DNA from: DATBVX01 sp963724625
GTDB taxonomy: Bacteria; Pseudomonadota; Gammaproteobacteria; Steroidobacterales; Steroidobacteraceae
DNA length: 64,000 nt
Direction of reading: 5' to 3'
NCBI GenBank assembly: GCA_963724625.1
Contig: CAVRVO010000029.1
Span: 430,079 to 494,078 of the forward strand
The notes under the pieces are model-generated. The model was given only the letters and a program-made list of their open reading frames with translations, had not been told where the DNA came from and did not search any database. Every line of letters starts with the position of its first letter. The stretch's first letter is position 1. Positions 43,964-52,500 of this stretch are shown one piece after another. Position numbers and translations under genes: made by a program.

Positions 43964-45670
43964 ATGCCGCGCAGAAGGGAAATGACCGGCACCGGTGCGT
44001 GTCAATTGCTTGCCGCAATCACGCTCGCTGTCGCGTGTTCGACGGCCGGTGCCCAGCTTCCAACCGGCCCGATCGAGCCGGTGCTTACGAACATCCTCGC
44101 CGAGGGCCAGCATCCCTACCTGCCGGCGCTCGAACTGGCGGATCAGCGCGCCGCGCTGGAACAACTCTATGCCGCGCAGAGTGGTCAGTTCCTGTGGAGC
44201 CGCGATCATGAGCTGACGCGATCTGCGATCGACGTGATGAGCGAGCTGCGCGCGGCCGAGAGCGCGGGACTGCGGGCTGACGACTACGAGGGAAATCGGC
44301 TCACCTATCTCGCCATCGACCTGGCCACTTCGAGCGGCGCCGGCGATGAGCAATGGGCCTTGTTCGATGTGGGCTTGAGTGCCGCCCTCATGGCCTACGC
44401 ACACGATCTGCACTTTGGGCGCATCGACCCACAGGCGGCTGGGTTCAAACTCGACGTCGAGCATTCGAGACTCGAGCTGATCCCTCTGCTACAGGGAATC
44501 AGTCGCGCCGAGGATGTCGGGAAAAGGTTGCACGACATCGAACCGCCATTCCTGCACTACGATCTGCTGAAGAAGGCGCTGGTTCACTACCGCGAGCTTG
44601 CACTTGAACCCGATCTGACGGCGTTGCCGCCCCTACCGGCAAAGTCCGTAAAACCGGGTGAGTCATATGCCGGCGCCGCGGAACTGCGCCGCTTGCTGAC
44701 GGCGCTCGGTGACCTGCCTGCAGCGGCGGCTGCTGGTGAGCACACCGATTCCACTCTGGATGCGGAGCTGGTGCAGGGTCTCAAGAACTTTCAGAGGCGA
44801 AACGGTCTCGACATGGACGGAGCACTCGGTGGCGGCACGTTTGTCGAGCTCACCAAGCCCCTGCTCGAACGCGCACAACAGATCGAGCTCACGCTGGAGC
44901 GCTGGCGCTGGTTACCGCCGCGCCCCGAGGGCCCGTCTATCTTTGTCAACATCCCGCGCTTCCGGCTATTGGCATTCAAGACCATCGAAGACCGCGAAAG
45001 CGACATGCTCGCGATGAACGTGATCGTCGGCAAGAGCTATCCCTCGAGCCGCACACCGGTGTTCGCGGCCGACATGAAGTACATCATCTTCCGGCCGTAC
45101 TGGGACGTCCCCTACAGCATCACCGTGCGCGAGATGCTGCCAGCGATCCGCAACGATCCCGCGTACCTGGCGCGTCAACGACTCGAGATAGTGGCGGGCT
45201 ATGGAGACAACACGCCGGCACTGGCGCCGACACCGGAGAACCTGGAAGCGTTGGCAGGGGGCAAGTTGCGCCTGCGCCAACAACCCGGCCCGGACAACGC
45301 GCTCGGCCTGGTCAAGTTCATGCTGCCGAATCCCTACAACGTCTACCTGCACAGCACTCCGGCACAGGCGTTATTCGAGCGCAGCGCTCGCGCGTTCAGC
45401 CACGGGTGCGTGCGGGTCGTCGACCCAGTGGGCCTGGCCGAGCAAATCCTGCGCGGGGACCCGAACTGGACGCGGGAGAAAATCGTGCAGGCGATGAATG
45501 GCACTCGTCCCACGCAGGTCAATCTCAAGCAACCGTTGCGCGTCTTCATCGTGTACGGCACGGCGATCGCGAACGAGCAGGGAGAGGTGTATTTCTCCCC
45601 GGACATTTACGGACACGATGAGAAGCTGGCGGAGCTGCTGCGGGCCAGCCGCAAGAGAACCGGAGGCTAG
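43964..45670 (+). CDS. L,D-transpeptidase, YcbB/LdtD type
   Basis: A 568-residue periplasmic transpeptidase that makes 3-3 cross-links in peptidoglycan. Start ATG 43964 has AGGAAG five bases upstream; ATG 43982 is an alternative. Seen: signal peptide (CQLLAAITLAVACSTAGA), N-terminal YcbB scaffold (QLYAAQSGQFLWSRDHEL), a PG-binding domain (LVQGLKNFQRRNGLDMDGAL) and the YkuD catalytic motif VYLHSTPAQALF followed by AFSHGCVRVVDP with Cys nucleophile. Convergent with the YcbK-like gene, overlapping it by four bases; in E. coli ycbB and ycbK are also neighbours. Confidence 0.93.
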   Translation: MPRRREMTGTGACQLLAAITLAVACSTAGAQLPTGPIEPVLTNILAEGQHPYLPALELADQRAALEQLYAAQSGQFLWSRDHELTRSAIDVMSELRAAESAGLRADDYEGNRLTYLAIDLATSSGAGDEQWALFDVGLSAALMAYAHDLHFGRIDPQAAGFKLDVEHSRLELIPLLQGISRAEDVGKRLHDIEPPFLHYDLLKKALVHYRELALEPDLTALPPLPAKSVKPGESYAGAAELRRLLTALGDLPAAAAAGEHTDSTLDAELVQGLKNFQRRNGLDMDGALGGGTFVELTKPLLERAQQIELTLERWRWLPPRPEGPSIFVNIPRFRLLAFKTIEDRESDMLAMNVIVGKSYPSSRTPVFAADMKYIIFRPYWDVPYSITVREMLPAIRNDPAYLARQRLEIVAGYGDNTPALAPTPENLEALAGGKLRLRQQPGPDNALGLVKFMLPNPYNVYLHSTPAQALFERSARAFSHGCVRVVDPVGLAEQILRGDPNWTREKIVQAMNGTRPTQVNLKQPLRVFIVYGTAIANEQGEVYFSPDIYGHDEKLAELLRASRKRTGG

Positions 45671-46278
45671 GCGCCCCAGTGACGTACGCGGCCGGTATCG
45701 AGATGTGCGAAGTCTGACTTGCCGTAGTAGCCGCAGCCGCCACGGCCGAGTTTGAGCGCGGCATCGAACAGGTGGCGCGTGTTCACACCCGCCAGGCGGA
45801 CGTCGATCGCCTTTCCGTCCATGTGCAGGCTGTGACTCGCGACACCTGAGCTGCGCTCATGGAGCAAGGCGTTGGTTTCCGGAGAACGATATCCCGAGAT
45901 CACTTCGAAATGTGGATCAACGCCGAGCCGCGAAGCCACGTTATGCAGAATGTCGAACAGCGACGGATCAATTGCCTTCATTGTTCCGTCGCGATGATCG
46001 CGGAGCAGATGACTGAAACGCGCGAGGGAATCGGTGTCGAACTCCGAGCCGACCCGATAGGTGGCGCATAGCGACTCGCGCGTGTGGGTGTTCAACAACG
46101 TCAGCGAGCAAGCCCGATCACTCGGGGGCATTGCACCCGCGATCGCGCGCAGCGGCAGGGCAGAGAGCGCGGCCAGGGGCACGATCCGCGCTGCCTGCAC
46201 GATAAATTGACGGCGCCCGAGGTCACAAATCGTACCCTCGACGTGCTCGGCAGCGCCTATCTCCTTGATTCTCAACAT
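45667..46278 (-). CDS. YcbK/DUF882 family (M15-like) peptidase
   Basis: A 203-residue protein with a twin-arginine-like leader (LGRRQFIVQAARIVPLAALS) and an M15_2/DUF882 domain: FEVISGYRSPETNALLHE, SHSLHMDGKAIDVRLAG (zinc His and Asp) and SDFAHLDTGRVRHWG (zinc His). Start ATG 46278 with GGAGCAG upstream. Known: MepK (YcbK) cleaves the 3-3 cross-links made by LdtD, so this gene and its convergent partner probably make and cut the same bond. Confidence 0.9.
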   Translation of the reverse strand: MLRIKEIGAAEHVEGTICDLGRRQFIVQAARIVPLAALSALPLRAIAGAMPPSDRACSLTLLNTHTRESLCATYRVGSEFDTDSLARFSHLLRDHRDGTMKAIDPSLFDILHNVASRLGVDPHFEVISGYRSPETNALLHERSSGVASHSLHMDGKAIDVRLAGVNTRHLFDAALKLGRGGCGYYGKSDFAHLDTGRVRHWGA

Positions 46279-46335
46279 CTGCTCCGATCCTGGACGGCCG
46301 CGATCATACCGATGACCGTGCAAAAGCCAAGCAGT

Positions 46336-47544
46336 TCAGCGTGGCATCGTGATGACGTTCCCGGTTTCGCCGGGCTGACCATTCACGATGACAACGGTGG
46401 GCTTCGGAAAGAAGTTGAACTCACACGCCGTGGCCCACGTATAGGCGCCCATGACGTGCGCCACGACGAGATCCCCATTTCGCAGCCGCGGCAGGTCGAC
46501 CTGATCGTCGATCACATCAATGCTGTCGCAGGTCGGGCCCGCGAGCACGGCAGGCTCAGTGGGGCCGGCACGTCCAAGGCTCGTGATCGGGTATGACGCG
46601 TGCTCGTAGTGTTGCCCGCTGAACAGGCCATACACGCCGTCGTCCAAGTAGTACCACCAGCGCCCTTGTCGACGCGCCCGGCCCATCACACTCGAGACAC
46701 CGATGCCGGCGGGCGCGACGATGAAACGGCCAGGCTCAGCAATGATTCGCACCGACGGGGGTACGGTTTCGAGCGCCTGATTGATCGGGCGGCAGAACGC
46801 TTCGATCTCGGGCACTGGCGTGCGGTAGGGAACGGGGAATCCGCCCCCGATGTCGAGCGTGTCGAAGGGACCATGGCCGGCAGCCTCGTTGTCCTTGATC
46901 AGCCGGACGCAAACCTGGATCGCTTCGGCATACTTCGCCGGATCAGTGGCCTGCGATCCGACGTGAAACGAAAATCCCCGCACGCGCACTCCCAGCTCGC
47001 TGGCCTTGCGCAGTAATACCGGTACGTCCTTGCGATCGCAGCCAAACTTTCGCGACAGGTCGACGACCGCATCGGGACTGCGAAACGACACGCGCAGCAA
47101 CAGCGAAGTGCGATGCCGGTACTTCTCGAACTTGGCGATCTCGTCCGCACTGGCAGCGACGAACGTCTGCAGACCGAAGTCGAGTGCGGCACGAATATCA
47201 CCGTCGCGCTTGACCGGATGAGTGTGGATGCAGCGGTCGGCGGTGATACCGAGCTCCTTGACCACACCGATCTCCCCTGTGGTGGCGAGATCGAAGTGCG
47301 CGCCAAGTTCCGCCAGCGCCTGAACGACCGCGGGGTGCGGCATGGGTTTCAGCGCGTAGTACAGGACGACGCGCGGCAGAGCGGCAGCGAGGCGACGATA
47401 TTGGGTGCGCACGCGCTCGCAATCGAGGATCAGCAGTGGCGACCCAAAGGTCGCGACCAGCCGCTCGATCTCAGCCGGAACAAATGGATCGATCGGCGCC
47501 TCGTCAACGACGCGCCGTCGCACAGCACGTTGTGGATTTCTCAT
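46336..47544 (-). CDS. ornithine decarboxylase-like PLP enzyme (fold III)
   Basis: A 402-residue group IV decarboxylase, start ATG 47544 with AGGAAAGAG just upstream. Seen: PLP lysine in VVLYYALKPMPHPAVVQAL, GFSFHVGSQATDP, IGGGFPVPY, EPGRFIVAPAG and the substrate-side Cys in LAGPTCDSIDVIDD. The CDSxD form is that of ornithine/lysine decarboxylases rather than LysA, which has a different C-terminal pattern; substrate ornithine is most likely, giving putrescine. A promoter and leader hairpin precede it. Confidence 0.88.
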   Translation of the reverse strand: MRNPQRAVRRRVVDEAPIDPFVPAEIERLVATFGSPLLILDCERVRTQYRRLAAALPRVVLYYALKPMPHPAVVQALAELGAHFDLATTGEIGVVKELGITADRCIHTHPVKRDGDIRAALDFGLQTFVAASADEIAKFEKYRHRTSLLLRVSFRSPDAVVDLSRKFGCDRKDVPVLLRKASELGVRVRGFSFHVGSQATDPAKYAEAIQVCVRLIKDNEAAGHGPFDTLDIGGGFPVPYRTPVPEIEAFCRPINQALETVPPSVRIIAEPGRFIVAPAGIGVSSVMGRARRQGRWWYYLDDGVYGLFSGQHYEHASYPITSLGRAGPTEPAVLAGPTCDSIDVIDDQVDLPRLRNGDLVVAHVMGAYTWATACEFNFFPKPTVVIVNGQPGETGNVITMPR

Positions 47545-47570
47545 CTCTTTCCTCACCGTCAAAAGCCGAA

Positions 47571-47597
47571 AGGGCCAGGCCCCTGGGACCTGACCCT
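47571..47597 (-). other. hairpin in the decarboxylase mRNA leader
   Basis: On the minus-strand RNA AGGGUCAGG (47597-47589) pairs with CCUGGCCCU (47579-47571), with one G-U pair, around a nine-base loop, followed by UUUCGGCUUUU. It lies 26 bases before the ATG, within the predicted 5' leader. It resembles a weak terminator, so attenuation of the decarboxylase gene is possible. Confidence 0.45.
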
Positions 47598-47610
47598 TCT
47601 GAAGGCGCGG

Positions 47611-47638
47611 ATTGTAGGGCAACGGCGCTCGCATTCAA
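47611..47638 (-). promoter_or_regulatory. sigma70-type promoter of the decarboxylase gene
   Basis: Minus strand: TTGAAT at 47638-47633, a 16-base spacer, and TACAAT at 47616-47611. Transcription would start near 47604, leaving a leader of about 60 bases. A nine-base inverted repeat ACGGCGCTC/GAGCGCCGT (47622-47630 and 47639-47647) overlaps the -35/spacer region and could be an operator or the end of the dadA message. Confidence 0.5.
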
Positions 47639-47656
47639 GAGCGCCGTGCGGAGGTT

Positions 47657-48919
47657 TCAACTGAAGCGCTGCAGGGAATACGGTGCGAGATCGATTTCCG
47701 GCGTGCGCCCGACCATCAGGTCCGCCAGTGCGCGCCCGGAGCCGACCGCCATCGTCCAGCCGAGTGGCCCGTGCCCGGTATTGAGAAACAGGTTTTCGCA
47801 CGCCGTGCGGCCGATGATCGGCACGCCGTCGCAGGACATCGGGCGCAGGCCCGCCCAGGACGAAGTACGTTCTGGTGTTGCCGATTGCGCGATCCTCGGA
47901 TAGGTGCGCGCCAGGAGATAGCGCAGATTTTCGATGCGGGCCGCGGTGACGGTCCGATCAAAACCGGCGAACTCTGCCGTGCCCGCCACGCGCATACGAT
48001 CTGCCAATGGCACCGCAACGGCGTGCAATTCATCGTCGAGGATCGGAATCCTCGGGGCGGGCTGCGCGCCGTCCATGGGCACGGTGATCGAATAGCCTTT
48101 CACCGGCTGTATGGGCACTTTGATGCCCAAACTCTCGACGAGCTTTGGACTGTAGCTGCCAGCAGCAATCACTACCGCATCGGCCTCCCAACTCTGGGAA
48201 TTGCCTGTAACGCTCGTGATACGCCCACCCTCGCGCCGCAGACCGGTCACGGTCGCGCCGTAGCAAAACCGCACGCCACGAGACTCGGCCTCGCGTGCGA
48301 GACCCTCGCAAAAGCGCAAGGCATCGCCGTGCTCGTCGTCCGGATAGTAAATGGCGCCGGCGAGCTCTTGCCCGATGGGAGCGAGTGCCGGCTCCATGGC
48401 TACCGTCGCCGCGCGATCCAGGGTGCGGGACCGCACGCCGTGCTGTCCGAGCCAATCGACCATATCCAGCGCGTTCTCTAACTCGGTGTCGTGGCGAAAC
48501 AGGCGCAGCGTGCCGAGCGTCGCTCCGGCGTACTCGATGCGTGTTCCGGAGCGCAACTCGTGCAGCGCCTGCAGGGAATACAGTGCCAGGCGGGCGTTGT
48601 GCAGCGTGTTGTTCCGGTAGTGGCGTGGATCGGAGTAACGAATGAACCGCAGTCCCCAGCCGAGCAGCGAAGGCAGCGCCCGCGGTCGCAGGAGCATCGG
48701 TGAGTCCTCGCGCCCGAGCCAGCGCAGCAGCTTCCAGAATACCCCGGGGGAATTCCACGGATCGGCCATGCTCGGCGTAAGGAGTGCGCCATTGGCAAAC
48801 GAGGTTTCGCGCGCGGGACCATCGGCCCGGTCGAGGACCGTGACCTCTGCGCCACGCTCCTTGAGTGCCCAGGCGGTATTCACGCCCAGCAGCCCACTGC
48901 CGATCACGATGACTCTCAT
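47657..48919 (-). CDS. dadA: D-amino acid dehydrogenase (small subunit type)
   Basis: A 420-residue FAD-dependent dehydrogenase that oxidises D-amino acids to 2-oxoacids, membrane-associated. Seen: VIVIGSGLLGVNTAWALKER (FAD binding), SFANGALLTPSMADPWNSPG, VIQPVKGYSITVPMDG-like (IQPVKGYSITV) and the C-terminal WAGLRPMSCDGVPIIGRT, LFLNTGHGPLGWTMAVGSG. These are typical of DadA. With the transaminase of the dacA region it suggests active D-amino acid turnover. Confidence 0.95.
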   Translation of the reverse strand: MRVIVIGSGLLGVNTAWALKERGAEVTVLDRADGPARETSFANGALLTPSMADPWNSPGVFWKLLRWLGREDSPMLLRPRALPSLLGWGLRFIRYSDPRHYRNNTLHNARLALYSLQALHELRSGTRIEYAGATLGTLRLFRHDTELENALDMVDWLGQHGVRSRTLDRAATVAMEPALAPIGQELAGAIYYPDDEHGDALRFCEGLAREAESRGVRFCYGATVTGLRREGGRITSVTGNSQSWEADAVVIAAGSYSPKLVESLGIKVPIQPVKGYSITVPMDGAQPAPRIPILDDELHAVAVPLADRMRVAGTAEFAGFDRTVTAARIENLRYLLARTYPRIAQSATPERTSSWAGLRPMSCDGVPIIGRTACENLFLNTGHGPLGWTMAVGSGRALADLMVGRTPEIDLAPYSLQRFS

Positions 48920-49034
48920 GACGGGCTACATTGCCAAAGTGCGCGGGACAGGGAAACCGAAAAGAAGGCCGCCGGCCAGTTCGCGCAAAGGGGGGACTGC
49001 GCTGAACCGGATTGCCCGGCGGCGTGAGATCAAA

Positions 49035-50178
49035 TCAGGAGGCGCGCCGTAACCTATCTGCGGTTCGCTCGTGGGCCGCGGCAATGCGGCTCATGGCCAT
49101 GGCGTCGGCCACTTCGTTGGTCGGCCGCTGCTCGCGCTGCGACTGGATGAGGACCAGCCGCGTGGTCTCGTAGATTCCACTGACGCGTGCCCAGACATCC
49201 TTTTCCTCGTGCCCGCCTTCATACTCGAGCGCTGCGCTGATGATGCCGCCCGCGTTCACTACGTAGTCGGGAGCGTAGACGATACCGCGGCGCTGCAGAT
49301 CGGCGCCCACCGCATCCGTCGCGAGCTGGTTATTGGCCGCACCCACTACGAATGGGGCATTGATCCGCTCAACACTCTCGGTAGTGAGCACGGCGCCGAG
49401 CGCACAGGGTGCGATGATGTCGACGCTCTCAAACAGGACGCTTTCAGGGGTAGACACGCGCGCGCCAAATTCAGCGGCGGCGCGCCGAACGTGGTCCGGA
49501 TTGACGTCCGCCACCACCAGCGATGCACCCGCGCTGTGCAGGAGTTTGCAGAGGTGGTAGCCGACCTGGCCAACTCCCTGAATGGCTACGCTGAGTCCCT
49601 TGAAGTCGCTGCGATCGAGTTTGAGTTCGATTGCAGCACGCATGGCAAGGTAGACACCGATAGGCAGTCTTCGGCGCGGGATTCCCACCGGCAACAACAC
49701 CACGCTGCTTGCGTCCGCTGACGTGACGCGTGTGCCGGGCAAAGATCTCGATGTCCGCTTCCGTTATCCCGACGTCTTCGGCAGTGATGTATCGACCGCC
49801 GAGACTCCCGACGGCGCGACCAAATGCATCCAGCAGCTCTTCGGTCTTGCCGGCTTTCGCGTCAGCGATGATCACCGACTTGCCGCCGCCGAACGGCAGA
49901 CCCGCAAGCGCATTCTTGAAGCTCATGCCGCGGGAGAGCCGCAGCACGTCCTCGAGTGCCTGCTCTTCGGTGGCGTATGGCCAGATGCGGCACCCGCCAA
50001 AAGCAGGACCGAGAGCAGTGCTGTGGATAGCAATGATGGCCTTGAGGCCGCTGCTCTGGTCGTGAAAGAAGGCGACGTTCTCGTGGCTGCGAAAGCTCTG
50101 AGCGCCGAACACCATGTCGATCACCTGGCCGATAGGCTGGTTTTGGAGGCTGATACGATATTTCATGCGCATTGGCAT
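49035..50178 (-). pseudogene. Glu/Leu/Phe/Val dehydrogenase, frameshifted
   Basis: Two frames carry one conserved protein: the N-terminal part (AIIAIHSTALGPAFGGCRIW, GMSFKNALAGLPFGGGKSVI with catalytic Lys, ITAEDVGITEADIE) and the C-terminal part (GVYLAMRAAIELKL, VAIQGVGQVGYHLCKLL, FVVGAANNQLATD). Skipping one base at 49659 (coding strand TAT-C-GGT) joins NPAPKTAY to GVYLAM exactly as the family requires, giving 380 residues from ATG 50178. This is the leucine/phenylalanine dehydrogenase branch (NAD-dependent oxidative deamination). Probable control by the divergent Lrp. Confidence 0.88.
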
Positions 50179-50213
50179 TACGTGCCTTTTTTGGAGCCGC
50201 ATCGCTCAGGATG

Positions 50214-50259
50214 TGGAATAATAATCTACTAGTCTCACTATTCTAGGATTGTTATTCCA
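50214..50259. promoter_or_regulatory. AT-rich palindromic operator between dehydrogenase and lrp
   Basis: TGGAATAATAATC at 50214-50226 pairs with GATTGTTATTCCA at 50247-50259 (12 of 13 bases), centred in the 81-base divergent gap. It is strikingly AT-rich for this genome and ends exactly before the lrp ATG, leaving no room for a Shine-Dalgarno there. A binding site for the adjacent Lrp, acting on both genes, is the natural inference. Confidence 0.75.
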
Positions 50260-50787
50260 ATGCCACCGGTGGACAAGACGGACCTCAAGATTCTGGACCT
50301 GCTCCAGAACGACGCCTCGCGTTCGACCAACGAGATCGCCGATCAGGTCGGGCTATCGGCATCGCCGTGCTGGCGCCGGATTTCCCTGCTCGAACAGCAG
50401 GGCGTGATCCGCCGCCGCGTGGCGTTGCTCGACCGCGAGAAACTCGGACTTGGCGTCACCGTTGTCGTGCAGGTGCGTCTCACGACCCACGGCCGGCAAT
50501 CCCTCGTCGCGTTCGAAGAGCGCGTGCGCGAGCTGCCCGAGGTGACGCAGTGCTTCACCGTCATGGGTGCCATCGACTTCGTGCTGATTGTTGTGACACG
50601 GGACATACGCAGCTACGAGCGCTTCATGCGAGAAGGGCTGGCGCAACTGCCTGGAGTGCAGGCCATCGAATCGAACATCGTGATGTCGGCGATCAAGGAT
50701 ACGACCGCCCTGCCCCTCGAACTGGCCGAGCCCCCGGCCGAGAGCCAGGACGCTCGCCGTACACGCGCACCGGATGTACGCCCATGA
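50260..50787 (+). CDS. Lrp/AsnC-family transcriptional regulator
   Basis: A 175-residue regulator: N-terminal helix-turn-helix (LKILDLLQNDASRSTNEIAD, QVGLSASPCWRRISLLEQQG) and C-terminal RAM/ACT ligand domain (TQCFTVMGAIDFVLIVVTRD, SYERFMREGLAQLPGVQAIE). It carries a 20-residue charged tail beyond the family norm. No Shine-Dalgarno is visible before the ATG because the palindrome fills that space, so the message may be leaderless or weakly translated. Divergent from the dehydrogenase, a usual target of such regulators; overlaps the AAA+ gene (ATGA). Confidence 0.93.
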   Translation: MPPVDKTDLKILDLLQNDASRSTNEIADQVGLSASPCWRRISLLEQQGVIRRRVALLDREKLGLGVTVVVQVRLTTHGRQSLVAFEERVRELPEVTQCFTVMGAIDFVLIVVTRDIRSYERFMREGLAQLPGVQAIESNIVMSAIKDTTALPLELAEPPAESQDARRTRAPDVRP

Positions 50788-52301
50788 GCACGACTGAAGC
50801 CCCGGGCTTGCAGGCCGACGCCAGCCATGACCTCGAGGTTCTGCTCCGTTCCCGGATCCCGCTGGTGCTGATCGAGAGTCGCGATGAGACGCGGGTACTG
50901 CAGATGCTCGCCTCACTGTCCGTGCGGCTGGCGCGTAACGCGCATACACCGATGTTCGAGTGGACCGTGACCGATGGCCTCAAGCGCATCGATGTCGATC
51001 TCGGTCCGCCACAACGTCATAACGCGGAGCCGATCGAGATCCTGCGGCACATTCGCGCCACCACCACGGCGGGCGTGTACGTACTCGTGGATTTTCATCC
51101 CTACCTGGCCGAGCCGATTCACGTGCGCCTGCTGAAGGACATCTGTATCGCTTATGAGCAGGTCGCGCGCACGGTGGTACTGCTGAGCGATGAGATTTCC
51201 CTGCCCCACGAGCTGGAACAGTTCAGTGCGCGTTGCGAGCTCGCAGTGCCGGATCGGGACGAGCGCCGCGCACTGGTGCAGGAAGTTGCGCGCGAGTGGG
51301 TGAAGACCAATCCGGGCCACCAGGTCCAGGCCGACAGGACGGCCCTCGATCTGCTGGTCGAAAACCTCAACGGTCTTACGACGAGCGATACGCGCCGCCT
51401 GGCGCGCAAGGCGATCTTCGACGATGGCGCGCTCTCGACTGTCGACCTGCCGGGCATCATGCAGGCCAAGTACGAGCTCCTCAATCGCAGTGGCGTGCTC
51501 AGCTACGTGCACGATACGGCGAAATTTGCCGATGTGGGCGGACTGGAGCGGCTCAAGGCGTGGCTCCATCAGCGCAAGCCCGCTTTCGATGGCAGCGCGC
51601 CAAATCTCGACCCGCCGAAGGGACTGCTGCTCCTGGGCGTGCAAGGCTGCGGCAAGAGCCTTGCGGCGCGTGCTGCAGCGGGAATCTTCGCCACACCGCT
51701 CCTGCGCCTGGATTTTGGCGCTGTGTACAACAAGTGGCACGGCGAGTCGGAGCGCAATCTGCGCGACACGTTGCGTACTGCCGGGCTGATGGCGCCGTGT
51801 GTGCTGTGGATCGATGAAATCGAGAAGGGAGTCGCTACCGGCGAAGGAGACAGCGGCACCTCGCGTCGTGCCCTTGGCACCTTCCTGACCTGGCTTGCCG
51901 AGAAGAGATCACCGGTATTCGTGGTGGCGACCGCGAACGATATCGCGGCGCTGCCACCGGAGCTGATCCGCAAGGGTCGCTTCGATGAGATCTTCTTCGT
52001 CGATCTGCCGTCGAGCTCCGTGCGCCACGAAATCCTCGCGATTCACGCCAATCGCCGCGGGCTGGATCTCTCACCCGTGGAGCTCGAACGGCTCGCCGCA
52101 GTCAGCGATGGGTTCTCTGGTGCAGAGCTGGAGCAGGCCGTCGTTTCTGCGCTCTACAACGCGAATGCCACGCAACAGCGTCCATCGGCTGCGCACGTGC
52201 TCCGGGAGATCCAGGCGACCCGCCCGCTATCCCGCGTAATGGCCGAGCGCATCGAGCAACTGCGCGATTGGGCAGCCGATCGAACCGTCGCAGCTGATTG
52301 A
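50784..52301 (+). CDS. AAA+ ATPase, Ycf46-like
   Basis: A 505-residue protein with an N-terminal region (LEVLLRSRIPLVLIESRDET) typical of Ycf46 and a C-terminal AAA+ module: Walker A LLLGVQGCGKSLAARAAAG, Walker B CVLWIDEIEKGVATGEGDSG, sensor/arginine region VVATANDIAALPPELIRKGR followed by FDEIFFVDLP. Known: Ycf46 has been linked to inorganic-carbon control in cyanobacteria; in other bacteria the role is unknown. Start ATG 50784 overlaps the lrp stop, so the two are translationally coupled. Confidence 0.9.
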   Translation: MSTTEAPGLQADASHDLEVLLRSRIPLVLIESRDETRVLQMLASLSVRLARNAHTPMFEWTVTDGLKRIDVDLGPPQRHNAEPIEILRHIRATTTAGVYVLVDFHPYLAEPIHVRLLKDICIAYEQVARTVVLLSDEISLPHELEQFSARCELAVPDRDERRALVQEVAREWVKTNPGHQVQADRTALDLLVENLNGLTTSDTRRLARKAIFDDGALSTVDLPGIMQAKYELLNRSGVLSYVHDTAKFADVGGLERLKAWLHQRKPAFDGSAPNLDPPKGLLLLGVQGCGKSLAARAAAGIFATPLLRLDFGAVYNKWHGESERNLRDTLRTAGLMAPCVLWIDEIEKGVATGEGDSGTSRRALGTFLTWLAEKRSPVFVVATANDIAALPPELIRKGRFDEIFFVDLPSSSVRHEILAIHANRRGLDLSPVELERLAAVSDGFSGAELEQAVVSALYNANATQQRPSAAHVLREIQATRPLSRVMAERIEQLRDWAADRTVAAD

Positions 52302-52325
52302 ACGACTAATTCGCTTCAGTCCATT

Positions 52326-52478
52326 GGGTGGGTCTGGCTGGCTGATCCTTCCCTCAGCCGACACGAACGAAAGCACGTCGTAACTACAGGCAATGCCTTT
52401 CGCGCTGCACGACCCCGTGTCTTACATGTAATCAAGGAAGAACGGGCTCAGGGAAGGATCAGCCAGCCAGACCCACCC
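52326..52478. repeat. 153-base element with 29-base perfect inverted ends
   Basis: Left arm 52326-52354 (GGGTGGGTCTGGCTGGCTGA then TCCTTCCCT) is an exact reverse complement of 52450-52478. The 95-base centre holds no gene; it includes a short AGGCA-A-TGCCT palindrome. The outermost GGGTGGGTC/GACCCACCC and the following CGATC are shared with the repeat at 16559-16655, while the insides differ. It fills the gap between the AAA+ gene and the convergent tsaC-like gene, so a strong two-way transcription terminator or a non-autonomous mobile element are the main options. Confidence 0.9.
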
Positions 52479-52500
52479 GATCGCGTTCTCGGGCGGTTCG

